The notes beneath the pieces were generated by a model, which made no database searches, had not been told where the DNA came from, and saw only the letters and a list, made by a program, of their open reading frames with translations. A program made the translations under genes and the position numbers. From Sedimenticola sp. (GTDB lineage Bacteria > Pseudomonadota > Gammaproteobacteria > Chromatiales > Chromatiaceae), in contig JAPHUG010000232.1 in the NCBI GenBank assembly GCA_026197195.1, positions 1 through 6,545 of the forward strand: 6,545 nucleotides of DNA, read 5' to 3'. This document shows, one piece after another, positions 1 to 6,545 of the stretch; the first letter of the stretch is position 1, and the number at the start of each line of letters is the position of its first letter.

Positions 1-147
1 CCCGTGAGTCATTACAAGTTCCAGGCCATATCGCCTAGTACCCTGCTACCACACTGTTTTAATTGGAAAAACAAGATCCGCCGTCGCTCATAAAATCATT
101 AGGAACAGCTACCCCTATAGGTTATGAGCCAAATTTGGCCTACCATA

Positions 148-154
148 GAGGTGA
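148..154 (+). promoter_or_regulatory. Strong Shine-Dalgarno sequence for the small ORF before dctB
   Basis: GAGGTGA is fully complementary to the 3' end of 16S rRNA, and the GAGG core lies 5 bases before the ATG at 157. It is the best ribosome-binding site in the window. It is too far upstream (about 100 bases) to serve the dctB ATG at 255 directly, so it either drives the small ORF or is coincidental. Confidence 0.45.
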
Positions 155-156
155 CA

Positions 157-258
157 ATGAGCAAATTATTGCCGAAGGCGTGCCTATCACAGGCCTATCA
201 GGGTGGATCAATTTGTGCATTCTTCAAGCAGCACAAATCTATTGGTGGAAGCAGATGA
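157..258 (+). CDS. Possible 33-aa leader peptide / small ORF overlapping the dctB start
   Basis: A short frame of 33 codons starts with ATG at 157 and ends with TGA at 256-258. That stop overlaps the dctB ATG at 255-257 in the classic ATGA coupling arrangement. The start is preceded by GAGGTGA at 148-154, an excellent match to the anti-Shine-Dalgarno sequence, and far better than anything in front of dctB itself. The predicted peptide begins MSKLLPKACL and is basic, with eight Lys or Arg residues and two Cys; it has no clear membrane segment and no family I recognise. An in-frame ATG at 124 would give 44 aa but has only a weak ribosome site. If translated, it could couple ribosomes onto dctB or act as a leader peptide. 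It could also be chance: an open frame of this length is common, and only the ribosome site plus the exact overlap make it notable. Confidence 0.4.
   Translation: MSKLLPKACLSQAYQGGSICAFFKQHKSIGGSR
211..238. repeat. Perfect 8-bp inverted repeat, 12-base spacer, just before dctB
   Basis: ATTTGTGC at 211-218 is matched exactly by GCACAAAT at 231-238, with 12 bases between them. The right arm ends 16 bases before the dctB ATG and lies just before the weak ribosome site GGTGG (244-248). It lies inside the possible small ORF. In RNA it could form a hairpin affecting dctB translation; in DNA it could be a dyad operator. There is no T-run after it, so it is not a standard terminator. Confidence 0.5.
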
Positions 259-2123
259 CCCGAACTGTCACGAATAACCTGGTAACCGGCAGCACTGATC
301 AGCCCGCCCTCACACCACCCCCTCTTACGAAATACCTGATGCTGATTAGTGCTGCAATCATAATCGGTTCACTGTTCACCATTGGTCTGTCGCAATGGAC
401 GGAGAGACAACATTTTGAATTAGTTAACCAGCAAGGTACCGCGCGACTGGAACTCTACGCATCCACAGTTGAAGCAGCCAAGCAGCGTTTTGATTACCTA
501 CCCTATATCGTCTCCCGTGATCTGCAGATCAGTATGCTGCTCACAGGCCGTTCAGGTATCGATAGTGTTAATCACAAGCTCAAATCCTGGCAAGCCGAGT
601 CAGGGGCAGCCGTACTCTATCTAATGGATGCCTCCGGCAAGGTCCTGGCATCCAGTAACTGGCAGGAGCCTGAGAGTTTTATCGGCAATAACTATCACTT
701 TCGCCCCTACTTTCAGGATGCCGTTAACGGTGGGCGGGGCCAGTTTTTTGCGGTGGGTGCAAGCACGGGGCAGCCTGGTCTCTTTCTCTCTCGCCCCGTT
801 TGGGTTAATAACCAGGTAGTGGGTGTTGCAGTGGTAAAGATCGACATGACTCAACTGGAAGATGACTGGACAAAAGGGGGGGAACGGGTTCTGGTTGCCG
901 ACAATGATGGCGTTATATTTCTCTCCAGTAATCCTCGCTGGAAATACAACAGTCTGGCTGCTATTGATTCAGACACGCTTGACCGATTAACCGCCGAAAA
1001 AAAATATGGCCCCAATCTGATCACACCCCTGAACATCCTCGAACAGCGAACGTCTCCATTAGGCCACCGAATCATTAAACTACTGACCAGTGATACAGAC
1101 AAAAGTAAAAATTTCCTCATGCACCATCGCTCACTCAGCGACCTTAACTGGACACTCTATTATCTTTCAGACTTATCAGACCTGGTTTATAAAAAGCGCT
1201 CTGCCCTCTTCATCGGTTTACTCAGTACGCTGCTACTGGTATTGATCAGCATGATTATCGTCAATCGTTCACAGAGTCGCCGCCTTCTGGAACAACGGGT
1301 GACCAAGCGCACCCAAGCGTTAAACGAAACAAACCGTCAACTAATCAGGGAGATTGACAGTCGCATCCAGACTGAAGAACAGTTGCGGCAAACCCATGAA
1401 GAGTTGATACAGGCAGAAAAACTGGCGGCCCTTGGACAGATGTCAGCGGGTATTGTGCATGAAATCAGCCAACCCCTCTCTGCCATGCAGACCTTCACCG
1501 CCAGCGCCCGATTACTGCTGCAACGTGACGACAAAACGGCTGCCCAGGAAAACCTGAACGACATCAGCGCAATGATTAGGCGTGTCTCTAGCATTGTGAC
1601 TCATCTTAAGAGTTTTGCTTCGAAGTCGCGTGACATCACCACACCGGTGGAGATCAACGGCGTCCTGCAAAACGCCTTGTTGATATTAAGCCCCCGGCTG
1701 GACATTGAAACACTGCACTTGGATATTCAATCAACCAATGAACGCCAGTATGTTGTTGCTGATGAGATTAAACTTGAACAGATACTGGTTAACCTGATAC
1801 GCAATGCACTGGATGCCATGGAGCAATCTGATCCCGTCAATCAACATGAGATAAAAATCTGGTCCGAAGTTCAGCAAGATAAAACACACATCTTTATTGC
1901 TGACAACGGTCCTGGCATCGACCCGGACCACCTGCCACGCGTCTTTGATCCCTTCTTCACCACCAAACCAACGGGTGAGGGTTTGGGGCTGGGCCTTTCT
2001 GTTTCATACGGGATCGCCAAGGCGTTTGGCGGCGACCTTGCTGTGGTCGAAAATCAGCAGGATGGCACCCTGTTCCGCCTCACACTTGATAGCGCATCAG
2101 CACCTGGAAGCCCGAATGAATAA
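255..2123 (+). CDS. dctB: C4-dicarboxylate sensor histidine kinase DctB
   Basis: Inner-membrane sensor kinase of the DctB family, 622 aa from the chosen ATG. Residues 27-48 form the first membrane helix. A periplasmic double-Cache sensor region follows, including FRPYF (R150), GAST (168-171) and VVKID (K195), which by memory align with dicarboxylate contacts in solved DctB sensors. The second membrane helix is about 317-338 and a coiled-coil linker runs to about 390. The HisKA H-box GIVHEISQPL has the phospho-accepting H402. The ATPase domain has the N-box NLIRNALDAM (N517), G1 box ADNGPGID (D550), F-box DPFFTTKP and G2 box GEGLGLGLS. The frame is open back to TTG at 63, but those 64 extra residues look unlike a DctB N-terminus and lack a ribosome site, so ATG 255 (preceded by GGTGG) is preferred. 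The stop overlaps dctD. The family autophosphorylates on His and passes phosphate to DctD when succinate, fumarate or malate is bound; the ligand here is inferred. Confidence 0.9.
   Translation: MTRTVTNNLVTGSTDQPALTPPPLTKYLMLISAAIIIGSLFTIGLSQWTERQHFELVNQQGTARLELYASTVEAAKQRFDYLPYIVSRDLQISMLLTGRSGIDSVNHKLKSWQAESGAAVLYLMDASGKVLASSNWQEPESFIGNNYHFRPYFQDAVNGGRGQFFAVGASTGQPGLFLSRPVWVNNQVVGVAVVKIDMTQLEDDWTKGGERVLVADNDGVIFLSSNPRWKYNSLAAIDSDTLDRLTAEKKYGPNLITPLNILEQRTSPLGHRIIKLLTSDTDKSKNFLMHHRSLSDLNWTLYYLSDLSDLVYKKRSALFIGLLSTLLLVLISMIIVNRSQSRRLLEQRVTKRTQALNETNRQLIREIDSRIQTEEQLRQTHEELIQAEKLAALGQMSAGIVHEISQPLSAMQTFTASARLLLQRDDKTAAQENLNDISAMIRRVSSIVTHLKSFASKSRDITTPVEINGVLQNALLILSPRLDIETLHLDIQSTNERQYVVADEIKLEQILVNLIRNALDAMEQSDPVNQHEIKIWSEVQQDKTHIFIADNGPGIDPDHLPRVFDPFFTTKPTGEGLGLGLSVSYGIAKAFGGDLAVVENQQDGTLFRLTLDSASAPGSPNE
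2106..2110 (+). promoter_or_regulatory. Ribosome-binding site fixing the dctD start
   Basis: GGAAG ends 5 bases before the ATG at 2116, inside the last codons of dctB. The dctD frame is open further upstream to 1897, so this site, together with the receiver domain beginning about 16 residues later, decides the start. The ATG and the dctB TAA stop share ATGAATAA, suggesting translational coupling. Confidence 0.7.
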
Positions 2124-3522
2124 TGCATCCCTACCCTTAGCACCAGAGAGTGACGACCGCCCGTTGATTGTACTGGTGGATGATGACGCCGCGGTTCGAA
2201 AGGCAACCAGCCAATGGCTGACCCTGTCAGGACTGGCCGTCAGGACCTTCGCCAATGCAGAGGAGGCACTAACACTCGTCACCCCCGAAATGCATGGCGT
2301 CGTTATATCCGATATAAAAATGCCCGGTATGGATGGACTCGAATTTGCCCGGCGTTGCGCCGATATAGACCCTCATCTACCGGTCATCCTGATAACGGCC
2401 CACGGTGATATACAGATGGCCGTGAAAGCGATGCGTGACGGGGCCTATGATTTTATTGAGAAACCGGTTGACCCCGAGCTGTTAACAGACCGGATACAAC
2501 GCGCCTGGGAGAAGCGTCAACTTATACAAGAGAACCGAAAACTGCGCCGCATGGTTGACCGGGGAGCCAGCCTTGAGCATCGTCTTTTGGGGCGTTCATC
2601 GGCTATACGGCAATTGCGACAGCAGATCGTACAGCTTGCATCCACACCGGTGGATACCGTAATTAATGGGGCCACAGGAACAGGCAAAGAGTTGGTAGCC
2701 CAGTGTCTACATGAGTGGAGCCCACGAGCCGATGGACCGTTTGTCGCTGTTAATTGTGGAGCCATTCCTGAAACACTGTTTGAGAGTGAGTTGTTTGGCC
2801 ATGAAAAAGGGGCCTTCACAGGGGCAACCGGTAAACGCATTGGCAAGATAGAGAGCGCCATCGGTGGCACGCTGTTTCTGGATGAAATTGAGAGCATGCC
2901 GCTTAACTTTCAGATCAAACTCCTGCGTATTCTACAGGAGCGGAAACTGGAACGACTCGGCTCGAATAATCAGATTGATCTGGACATCTGGGTTATTGCG
3001 GCAACCAAGATCAACCTTGAGGCAGCCGCGGCTGAAGGCAACTTCAGAGAAGATCTTTACTATCGATTCAATGTTGCAGAACTGTTTATACCTAAACTTG
3101 CCGATCGACAGCAAGACATCCTGCTGCTGTTCAATCATTTTGCACAAAAGGCTGCCTATCAATTTGAACGTGACTATGTTGAACTGTCAGAAGATGACAT
3201 AACCAGCCTGATGGAGTATCCATGGCAAGGTAATGTAAGACAGCTTAAAAATATTGCCGAACGCTATGTGCTGGGGGTCGGCCAAAGCCGCAGCATCCGG
3301 TCGCTTCTCGGAGGTGCGGATATGGCACCCATCCCATCCCCTAATCCAAGTAGTCTCAATGAACGTATGCAACAGTTTGAAGCACAGTTAATCATCCAGG
3401 CGTTGCATCGGCACAAAGGTAATATTGCAGCAGTGATGGCCTACCTGGATCTCCCGCGCCGCACCCTGAATAACAAGATGATCCAGTATGACATCAAACG
3501 AAAAGATTATGTTGAACAATAG
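2116..3522 (+). CDS. dctD: C4-dicarboxylate response regulator DctD, sigma-54-dependent activator
   Basis: Cytoplasmic NtrC-type activator of 468 aa, the cognate partner of DctB. The receiver domain (about 16-135) has the acidic cluster D22-D24, phospho-acceptor D66 in SDIKMPGMDG, T94 and K116. The central AAA+ domain (about 160-395) has Walker A GATGTGKE (185-192), the sigma-54 contact loop GAFTGA (232-237), Walker B LFLDEIE (D256, E257) and arginine-finger segment FREDLYYR. A Fis-type helix-turn-helix lies at about 430-462 (GNIAAVMAYLDLPRRTLNNK). Motifs such as DEIESMPL and ERLGSN are typical of DctD rather than NtrC. Walker A has Ala where Glu is usual, and the usual LRERREDI reads LADRQQDI at 328-335; neither change removes a core catalytic residue. 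Overlapping dctB by 8 bases, it is surely co-transcribed. The family activates a C4-dicarboxylate transporter (dctA or a TRAP system) from a -24/-12 promoter; the target is not in this window. Confidence 0.9.
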   Translation: MNNASLPLAPESDDRPLIVLVDDDAAVRKATSQWLTLSGLAVRTFANAEEALTLVTPEMHGVVISDIKMPGMDGLEFARRCADIDPHLPVILITAHGDIQMAVKAMRDGAYDFIEKPVDPELLTDRIQRAWEKRQLIQENRKLRRMVDRGASLEHRLLGRSSAIRQLRQQIVQLASTPVDTVINGATGTGKELVAQCLHEWSPRADGPFVAVNCGAIPETLFESELFGHEKGAFTGATGKRIGKIESAIGGTLFLDEIESMPLNFQIKLLRILQERKLERLGSNNQIDLDIWVIAATKINLEAAAAEGNFREDLYYRFNVAELFIPKLADRQQDILLLFNHFAQKAAYQFERDYVELSEDDITSLMEYPWQGNVRQLKNIAERYVLGVGQSRSIRSLLGGADMAPIPSPNPSSLNERMQQFEAQLIIQALHRHKGNIAAVMAYLDLPRRTLNNKMIQYDIKRKDYVEQ

Positions 3523-3621
3523 ATGCCGTGGACAGATCGACACCATGTTAAAAATGGGTCTACTCTCATAGCGGCGTATCAGTCTGTCCCAATCCAATAA
3601 CTGCCATCCAGTACCAGTCCT

Positions 3622-5109
3622 ATGCCTTCAATTAAAAGAGAGCCAATTGCCTGTATCGTTTTATCTGTTCTACTTCTGTTCGCGCCTCTGAGTGCTTCCC
3701 CATCACAACTCACCAAAATAGCTGAACAGCAGGCCCTGTATCCTGCTCAAAGCGGCGTCACCCTACTGGAACAAGGTGAACAGGCGCTACTAACACGTGC
3801 CATTCTGACAGACCAGGCCAACAGCAGCATCGACGTGCAGTACTTTATCTGGAGTACGGATAATGTGGGAACACTCTCCTCCGAAGCGCTCCTACGTGCA
3901 GCAGAACGCGGCGTCACCGTTCGCATCATAGTGGATGATTTTCTAATTGACGCAGAACCGGAGACACTGCTTTCACTCGCTGCCCATCCCAATATATTCA
4001 TTCGCATCTACAACCCACGCCACTCGGTTGGCATTTCGCTATGGGAAAGACTGTGGGGCTTGATCAGCGATTTCCGTGGTTCCAATCAGCGCATGCATGA
4101 CAAGAGCACCATCTTTGACGGTACCGCCGCCATTACCGGCGGGCGAAATATGGCCGATGAGTATTTTGACTATGACCACGCCTACAACTTTAGAGATCGT
4201 GATGTACTGTTAGCCGGCCCTGTAGTGAAGCAGATGAGCGAAAGCTTCCAGCGCTTCTGGGATCATCCACTCACCGTACCCGTCGAGAAACTGCTACCCG
4301 ATGAACACGAAGCCTTGACCAAAGAGCAGATCACTCACTACCAGGCCTGGCTACACGCCTATGCTAAAGACAAGGAAAACTTTGCCCCCGAGGTCAGACA
4401 GGCTTTATTAACCATGCGGTCACAGTTTGAGGCAATGATGGCCACCATGCAGTGGGGAGAGGTTGAGTTCATCAGTGATCTTCCCGGAAAAAATGCCGGA
4501 GTTGATGGTATGAAAGGGGGTGGTGAGACCACCTCAGCATTGCTTGATTTAATTGCCCGTGCCCAACAAAGTATTCTGATACAGAGCCCTTACCTGGTCA
4601 TGCCTGAGGGCGGGCTCGCGTTGATTCGTGAGTTAATCAAACGTGGTGTTAAAGTCAGGATCGTGACCAATTCATTGGCCTCTACAGATAATCCACAGGC
4701 CTTTTCCGGTTATCATAAACAGCGTGAGCAACTACTGGCCGCCGGCATTCAGATTTTTGAGTTTAAACCTGATGCCGCGATTGCTACGACGCTTATGCAA
4801 CGAGCCATCCCTTTACCACGTCAACTGCCGATCTTTGCCATTCATGCCAAGAGTCTGGTGATAGATGAACAGACAGCCTATGTAGGAACCTTTAATCTTG
4901 ATCCCCGTTCAGCCCATCTGAATACCGAAGTGGGCGTGGTGATTCGTGACCGAGCCATTGCGCGACAAATTACCGAATCCATAGGACAGGATATGAAACC
5001 AGAGAACAGTTGGCAGTCAGACTTACAGGATCCTGACAGCGAAGCGAGCCTGATGAAGCGTATCCAGCTCTGGTTCTGGAAACTGTTTCCGTTGGACCCT
5101 ATCCTTTAA
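3622..5109 (+). CDS. ClsC-like cardiolipin synthase / phospholipase D family protein
   Basis: A 495-aa two-domain phospholipase D superfamily protein. The first HKD motif is HDKSTIFD (H159, K161, D166) followed by GGRNMADEYF. The second is HAKSLVID (H408, K410, D415) followed by GTFNLDPRSAHLNTEVG. The order, the early segment DVQYFIW and the C-terminal amphipathic end (LWFWKLFPLDPIL) match the ClsC (YmdC) cardiolipin synthase type, which in E. coli joins phosphatidylethanolamine and phosphatidylglycerol. Residues 1-26 look like a signal peptide: basic K5-R6, hydrophobic 9-23, likely cleavage near LSA-S at 25-26, or an uncleaved anchor. E. coli ClsC as I remember it lacks such a clear signal, so a periplasm-facing enzyme or a different phosphodiesterase remains possible. 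ATG 3622 is the only ATG after an in-frame stop at 3598; its ribosome site is poor. It follows dctD by 99 bases with no clear terminator or promoter seen, so read-through is possible. Confidence 0.8.
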   Translation: MPSIKREPIACIVLSVLLLFAPLSASPSQLTKIAEQQALYPAQSGVTLLEQGEQALLTRAILTDQANSSIDVQYFIWSTDNVGTLSSEALLRAAERGVTVRIIVDDFLIDAEPETLLSLAAHPNIFIRIYNPRHSVGISLWERLWGLISDFRGSNQRMHDKSTIFDGTAAITGGRNMADEYFDYDHAYNFRDRDVLLAGPVVKQMSESFQRFWDHPLTVPVEKLLPDEHEALTKEQITHYQAWLHAYAKDKENFAPEVRQALLTMRSQFEAMMATMQWGEVEFISDLPGKNAGVDGMKGGGETTSALLDLIARAQQSILIQSPYLVMPEGGLALIRELIKRGVKVRIVTNSLASTDNPQAFSGYHKQREQLLAAGIQIFEFKPDAAIATTLMQRAIPLPRQLPIFAIHAKSLVIDEQTAYVGTFNLDPRSAHLNTEVGVVIRDRAIARQITESIGQDMKPENSWQSDLQDPDSEASLMKRIQLWFWKLFPLDPIL

Positions 5110-5110
5110 T

Positions 5111-5149
5111 AAAGCGACCCCTGCCTGTGCTATTTTCCGGTCGGCTTTT
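5111..5149. terminator. Weak possible terminator between convergent genes
   Basis: AAAGCGACC (5111-5119) can pair with GGTCGGCTTT (5139-5148) leaving one bulged G, with a 19-base loop and a short TTTT end on the + strand. It starts just after the cardiolipin synthase-like gene and runs over the stop codon of the opposing dehydrogenase gene. The long loop, bulge and short T-run make it a weak candidate, listed because convergent ends usually carry a terminator and nothing better is present. Confidence 0.3.
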
Positions 5150-5999
5150 CATCGGTTTTCAATAGCCCACTCAAAAAGGTCTCTTTTGGGTACTGCATCA
5201 ATGCTCGCTGAAAAAAATGCGTTATCCCTTCAATCATCTGGCTATCGCTGTGGAGCTGGCCCATCATCTGATGAATGTAGGCCACATCTTTGCTGGCATG
5301 TTCCAAGGAAAACCGGTGACCGTCATAGCGACCTTCCAGTGCGCTTGGAAGCAGCTTTTCCAATGTCTTGGAGGCAGCTCCTCCTTGGCTCAAAACGGAA
5401 TAGAGTTTTGAACGATCCAGACCAGCTTGATCACACAACCGAACTGCTTCTACAATCAAAGCCACCTGTCCAGTGGTAATGAAATTGTGGATAAGCTTTG
5501 CCCTGTTGCCTGCACCCGATTCACCAAAATAGACGACTTGTTTCGAATAACAGTCAATCAGAGGAGCCGCTCGCAGGTAATCCGGCTCATAGCCACCCAC
5601 CATGGAGGCTAACGCACCCGCCGCCGCTCCTTCCGGCCCTCCCGTAACAGGCGCATCAACAAAACCAACCCCCTGGTCCCTTAGTTGCCTTGCCCATCCT
5701 ACTGAGCGTTCAGGTAGCGAAGTGGATGTATCAATAATGAGTTGTCCAACCTGGAGTACCGGTTCCATCTGCTGTATCACGGAAGCGACGGTATCCGCAC
5801 TGGGTAAACAGAGAAAGAGCACCTCACAGTCTGTGGCCAAGGCCCTGATAGTAGGGATCTCTACCGCCCCCTGTCGAACCAGGTAATCTATCGGCTTGCG
5901 GTTGCTATGGGCAACAACCGCCAGTTCATGGCCAGCTTTCAGCAGGCAGGTCGACATGCCCTGCCCCATCAAACCTACGCCGATAAATCCCATTTTCAT
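5130..5999 (-). CDS. 3-hydroxyisobutyrate / tartronate-semialdehyde reductase family dehydrogenase
   Basis: A 289-aa NAD(P)-dependent beta-hydroxyacid dehydrogenase, a usual length for the family. The N-terminal Rossmann fold opens with GFIGVGLMGQGM (4-15). Substrate-binding signature DAPVTGGPEGAAAG lies at 115-128 and MVGG at 133-136. Catalytic K168 is in GAGNRAKLIHN, with N172 four residues on; the usual Asn-Asn pair reads His-Asn. The second conserved Lys is K237 in HASKDVAY. After the second strand comes HSNRKP (31-36); basic residues there favour NADP(H), an inference. The family oxidises or reduces 3-hydroxyisobutyrate, tartronate semialdehyde, succinic semialdehyde or related acids, and sequence alone does not settle which. 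It lies 45 bases downstream of a GntR regulator on the same strand, probably in one transcript. ATG 5999 has a weak ribosome site; a second ATG two codons later is the only nearby alternative. Confidence 0.85.
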   Translation of the reverse strand: MKMGFIGVGLMGQGMSTCLLKAGHELAVVAHSNRKPIDYLVRQGAVEIPTIRALATDCEVLFLCLPSADTVASVIQQMEPVLQVGQLIIDTSTSLPERSVGWARQLRDQGVGFVDAPVTGGPEGAAAGALASMVGGYEPDYLRAAPLIDCYSKQVVYFGESGAGNRAKLIHNFITTGQVALIVEAVRLCDQAGLDRSKLYSVLSQGGAASKTLEKLLPSALEGRYDGHRFSLEHASKDVAYIHQMMGQLHSDSQMIEGITHFFQRALMQYPKETFLSGLLKTDEKPTGK

Positions 6000-6044
6000 T
6001 GGTTATGCGTCCGCTGATTGGTTGATTATTAGCCCGTAAGTTCG

Positions 6045-6545
6045 CTAAAGCTGATTTAGGCCATGTCCTTTCAATAACTCCACCATCATATTGCCACTTT
6101 GCTCTCGATGTTTTCGATGGGTTTGTCGGGCCGTATCCGCATCACCCCGCTTGATCGCCTCCAGCGTCTCGCGATGGTCCTTATTGGAGTTCACCGGCTT
6201 GGGCCTTAACCGTAGCGTCAACATACGGAAGCGATGAGACTGATCGTAGTAGGTATCAACCAGGGTGCTCAATCGTTCATTACCGCTCAGACTCACCAAT
6301 AGCTTGTGAAAGCGTTCATCGGCTGCCGCCCAGGCATCGAGGTCATCACGCTCCAGGGCGGTATCCATATCGGTGACCGCCTGTTCAAGTGCCTGGATGG
6401 CCTCTGGCTTCAGCTCCCGTTTTGCGGTCAATGCGGCGGCCGTTGACTCCAGCGAAGTCAACACCTCACAGATCTCCGACATATCTTTCAGGGAGACCGG
6501 TTTGATACGCATACCGTGACGGGGACGTATCTCGACCAGTCCTTC
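6045..6545 (-). CDS. GntR-family transcriptional regulator, FCD group (5' end cut by window)
   Basis: The last 166 residues of a FadR-subfamily GntR regulator. The frame stays open to the window edge, and the visible start EGLVEIRPRHG is the wing of the GntR winged helix, so the Met at 6512 is internal and the true start, with most of the DNA-binding domain, lies outside. The rest is an all-helical FCD ligand domain. Its usual metal or ligand residues are present in order: Asp and His of DERFH (visible residues 76 and 80), His of KDHRETLEAI (124) and the last His of THRKH (146), with the spacing normal for the family. Such proteins usually repress genes for organic or sugar acid use and are released by the acid. 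The dehydrogenase 45 bases downstream is the natural candidate target and co-transcribed partner. The effector cannot be told from sequence. Confidence 0.85.
   Translation of the reverse strand, partial: EGLVEIRPRHGMRIKPVSLKDMSEICEVLTSLESTAAALTAKRELKPEAIQALEQAVTDMDTALERDDLDAWAAADERFHKLLVSLSGNERLSTLVDTYYDQSHRFRMLTLRLRPKPVNSNKDHRETLEAIKRGDADTARQTHRKHREQSGNMMVELLKGHGLNQL

Noticed and set aside
1..93. Open frame from the left edge ending at TAA 91-93, possibly the tail of an upstream gene
   Set aside because: Thirty codons without a stop is common by chance, and the residues match no family I recognise. It cannot be supported without more sequence to the left.
63..254. N-terminal extension of DctB from a TTG start at 63
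   Set aside because: It gives 64 residues unlike a DctB N-terminus, has no ribosome site, and the ATG at 255 lies just before the expected short cytoplasmic tail and first membrane helix.
2063..2079. TGGCACC resembling the -24 element of a sigma-54 promoter near the end of dctB
   Set aside because: No GC follows at the required spacing for the -12 element, and the bases encode a normal part of the kinase.
1897..2115. Upstream extension of the DctD frame inside dctB
   Set aside because: It lies wholly within the kinase ATPase domain coding region; the ribosome site at 2106-2110 and the receiver domain position point to ATG 2116.
2865..2880. TGGCACG within dctD resembling a -24 element
   Set aside because: The expected GC of the -12 element is replaced by CT, and the stretch encodes the conserved GGTLFLDE Walker B region.
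3530..3589. Inverted repeat GGACAGA / TCTGTCC in the gap between dctD and the next gene
   Set aside because: Only 7 bases per arm with a 46-base loop and no T-run after it, so it is neither a credible terminator nor a clear operator.
6000..6044. TGATTGGTTGATTA repeat-like stretch between the regulator and dehydrogenase genes
   Set aside because: It is two short direct TGATT copies, not a palindrome of the GntR operator type, and is too short to stand out from chance.

Overview
The window looks like ordinary chromosome from a proteobacterium, most likely a gammaproteobacterium. Base composition is near 50% GC by eye. The closest family resemblances recognised from memory are a DctB/DctD two-component pair, a ClsC (YmdC)-type cardiolipin synthase, a beta-hydroxyacid dehydrogenase and a GntR/FCD regulator. 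No mobile element, CRISPR array, tRNA or rRNA was seen. Species assignment is not possible from the sequence alone.

Left part (1-3522, + strand): a leader region of about 250 bases is followed by dctB, a membrane sensor kinase with a periplasmic Cache-type sensor domain. dctD follows with an 8-base overlap and encodes a sigma-54-dependent response regulator. In this family DctB senses C4-dicarboxylates such as succinate, fumarate and malate, and DctD then activates a dicarboxylate transporter gene from a -24/-12 promoter. Neither that transporter nor a convincing -24/-12 promoter lies in this window. The kinase frame is open back to a TTG at 63, but the ATG at 255 is the better start. In front of it is a possible 33-codon small ORF (157-258) with a very good Shine-Dalgarno sequence. 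Its stop overlaps the dctB start as ATGA, and it contains a perfect 8-base inverted repeat. This is the least explained structure in the window.

Middle (3622-5109, + strand): after a 99-base gap with no clear terminator comes a two-HKD phospholipase D superfamily protein. It resembles ClsC-type cardiolipin synthase but has an apparent N-terminal signal peptide. It may be read through from dctBD or have its own promoter.

Right part (5130-6545, - strand): a convergent pair of genes. A GntR-family regulator of the FCD group, cut by the right edge, lies 45 bases upstream of a 3-hydroxyisobutyrate / tartronate-semialdehyde reductase family dehydrogenase. The two are probably co-transcribed and may handle a small hydroxy or oxo acid. 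A weak bulged hairpin sits between the convergent gene ends.

The shared theme is small organic acid sensing and metabolism. No clearly new system is visible; the leader of dctB is the part most worth testing.
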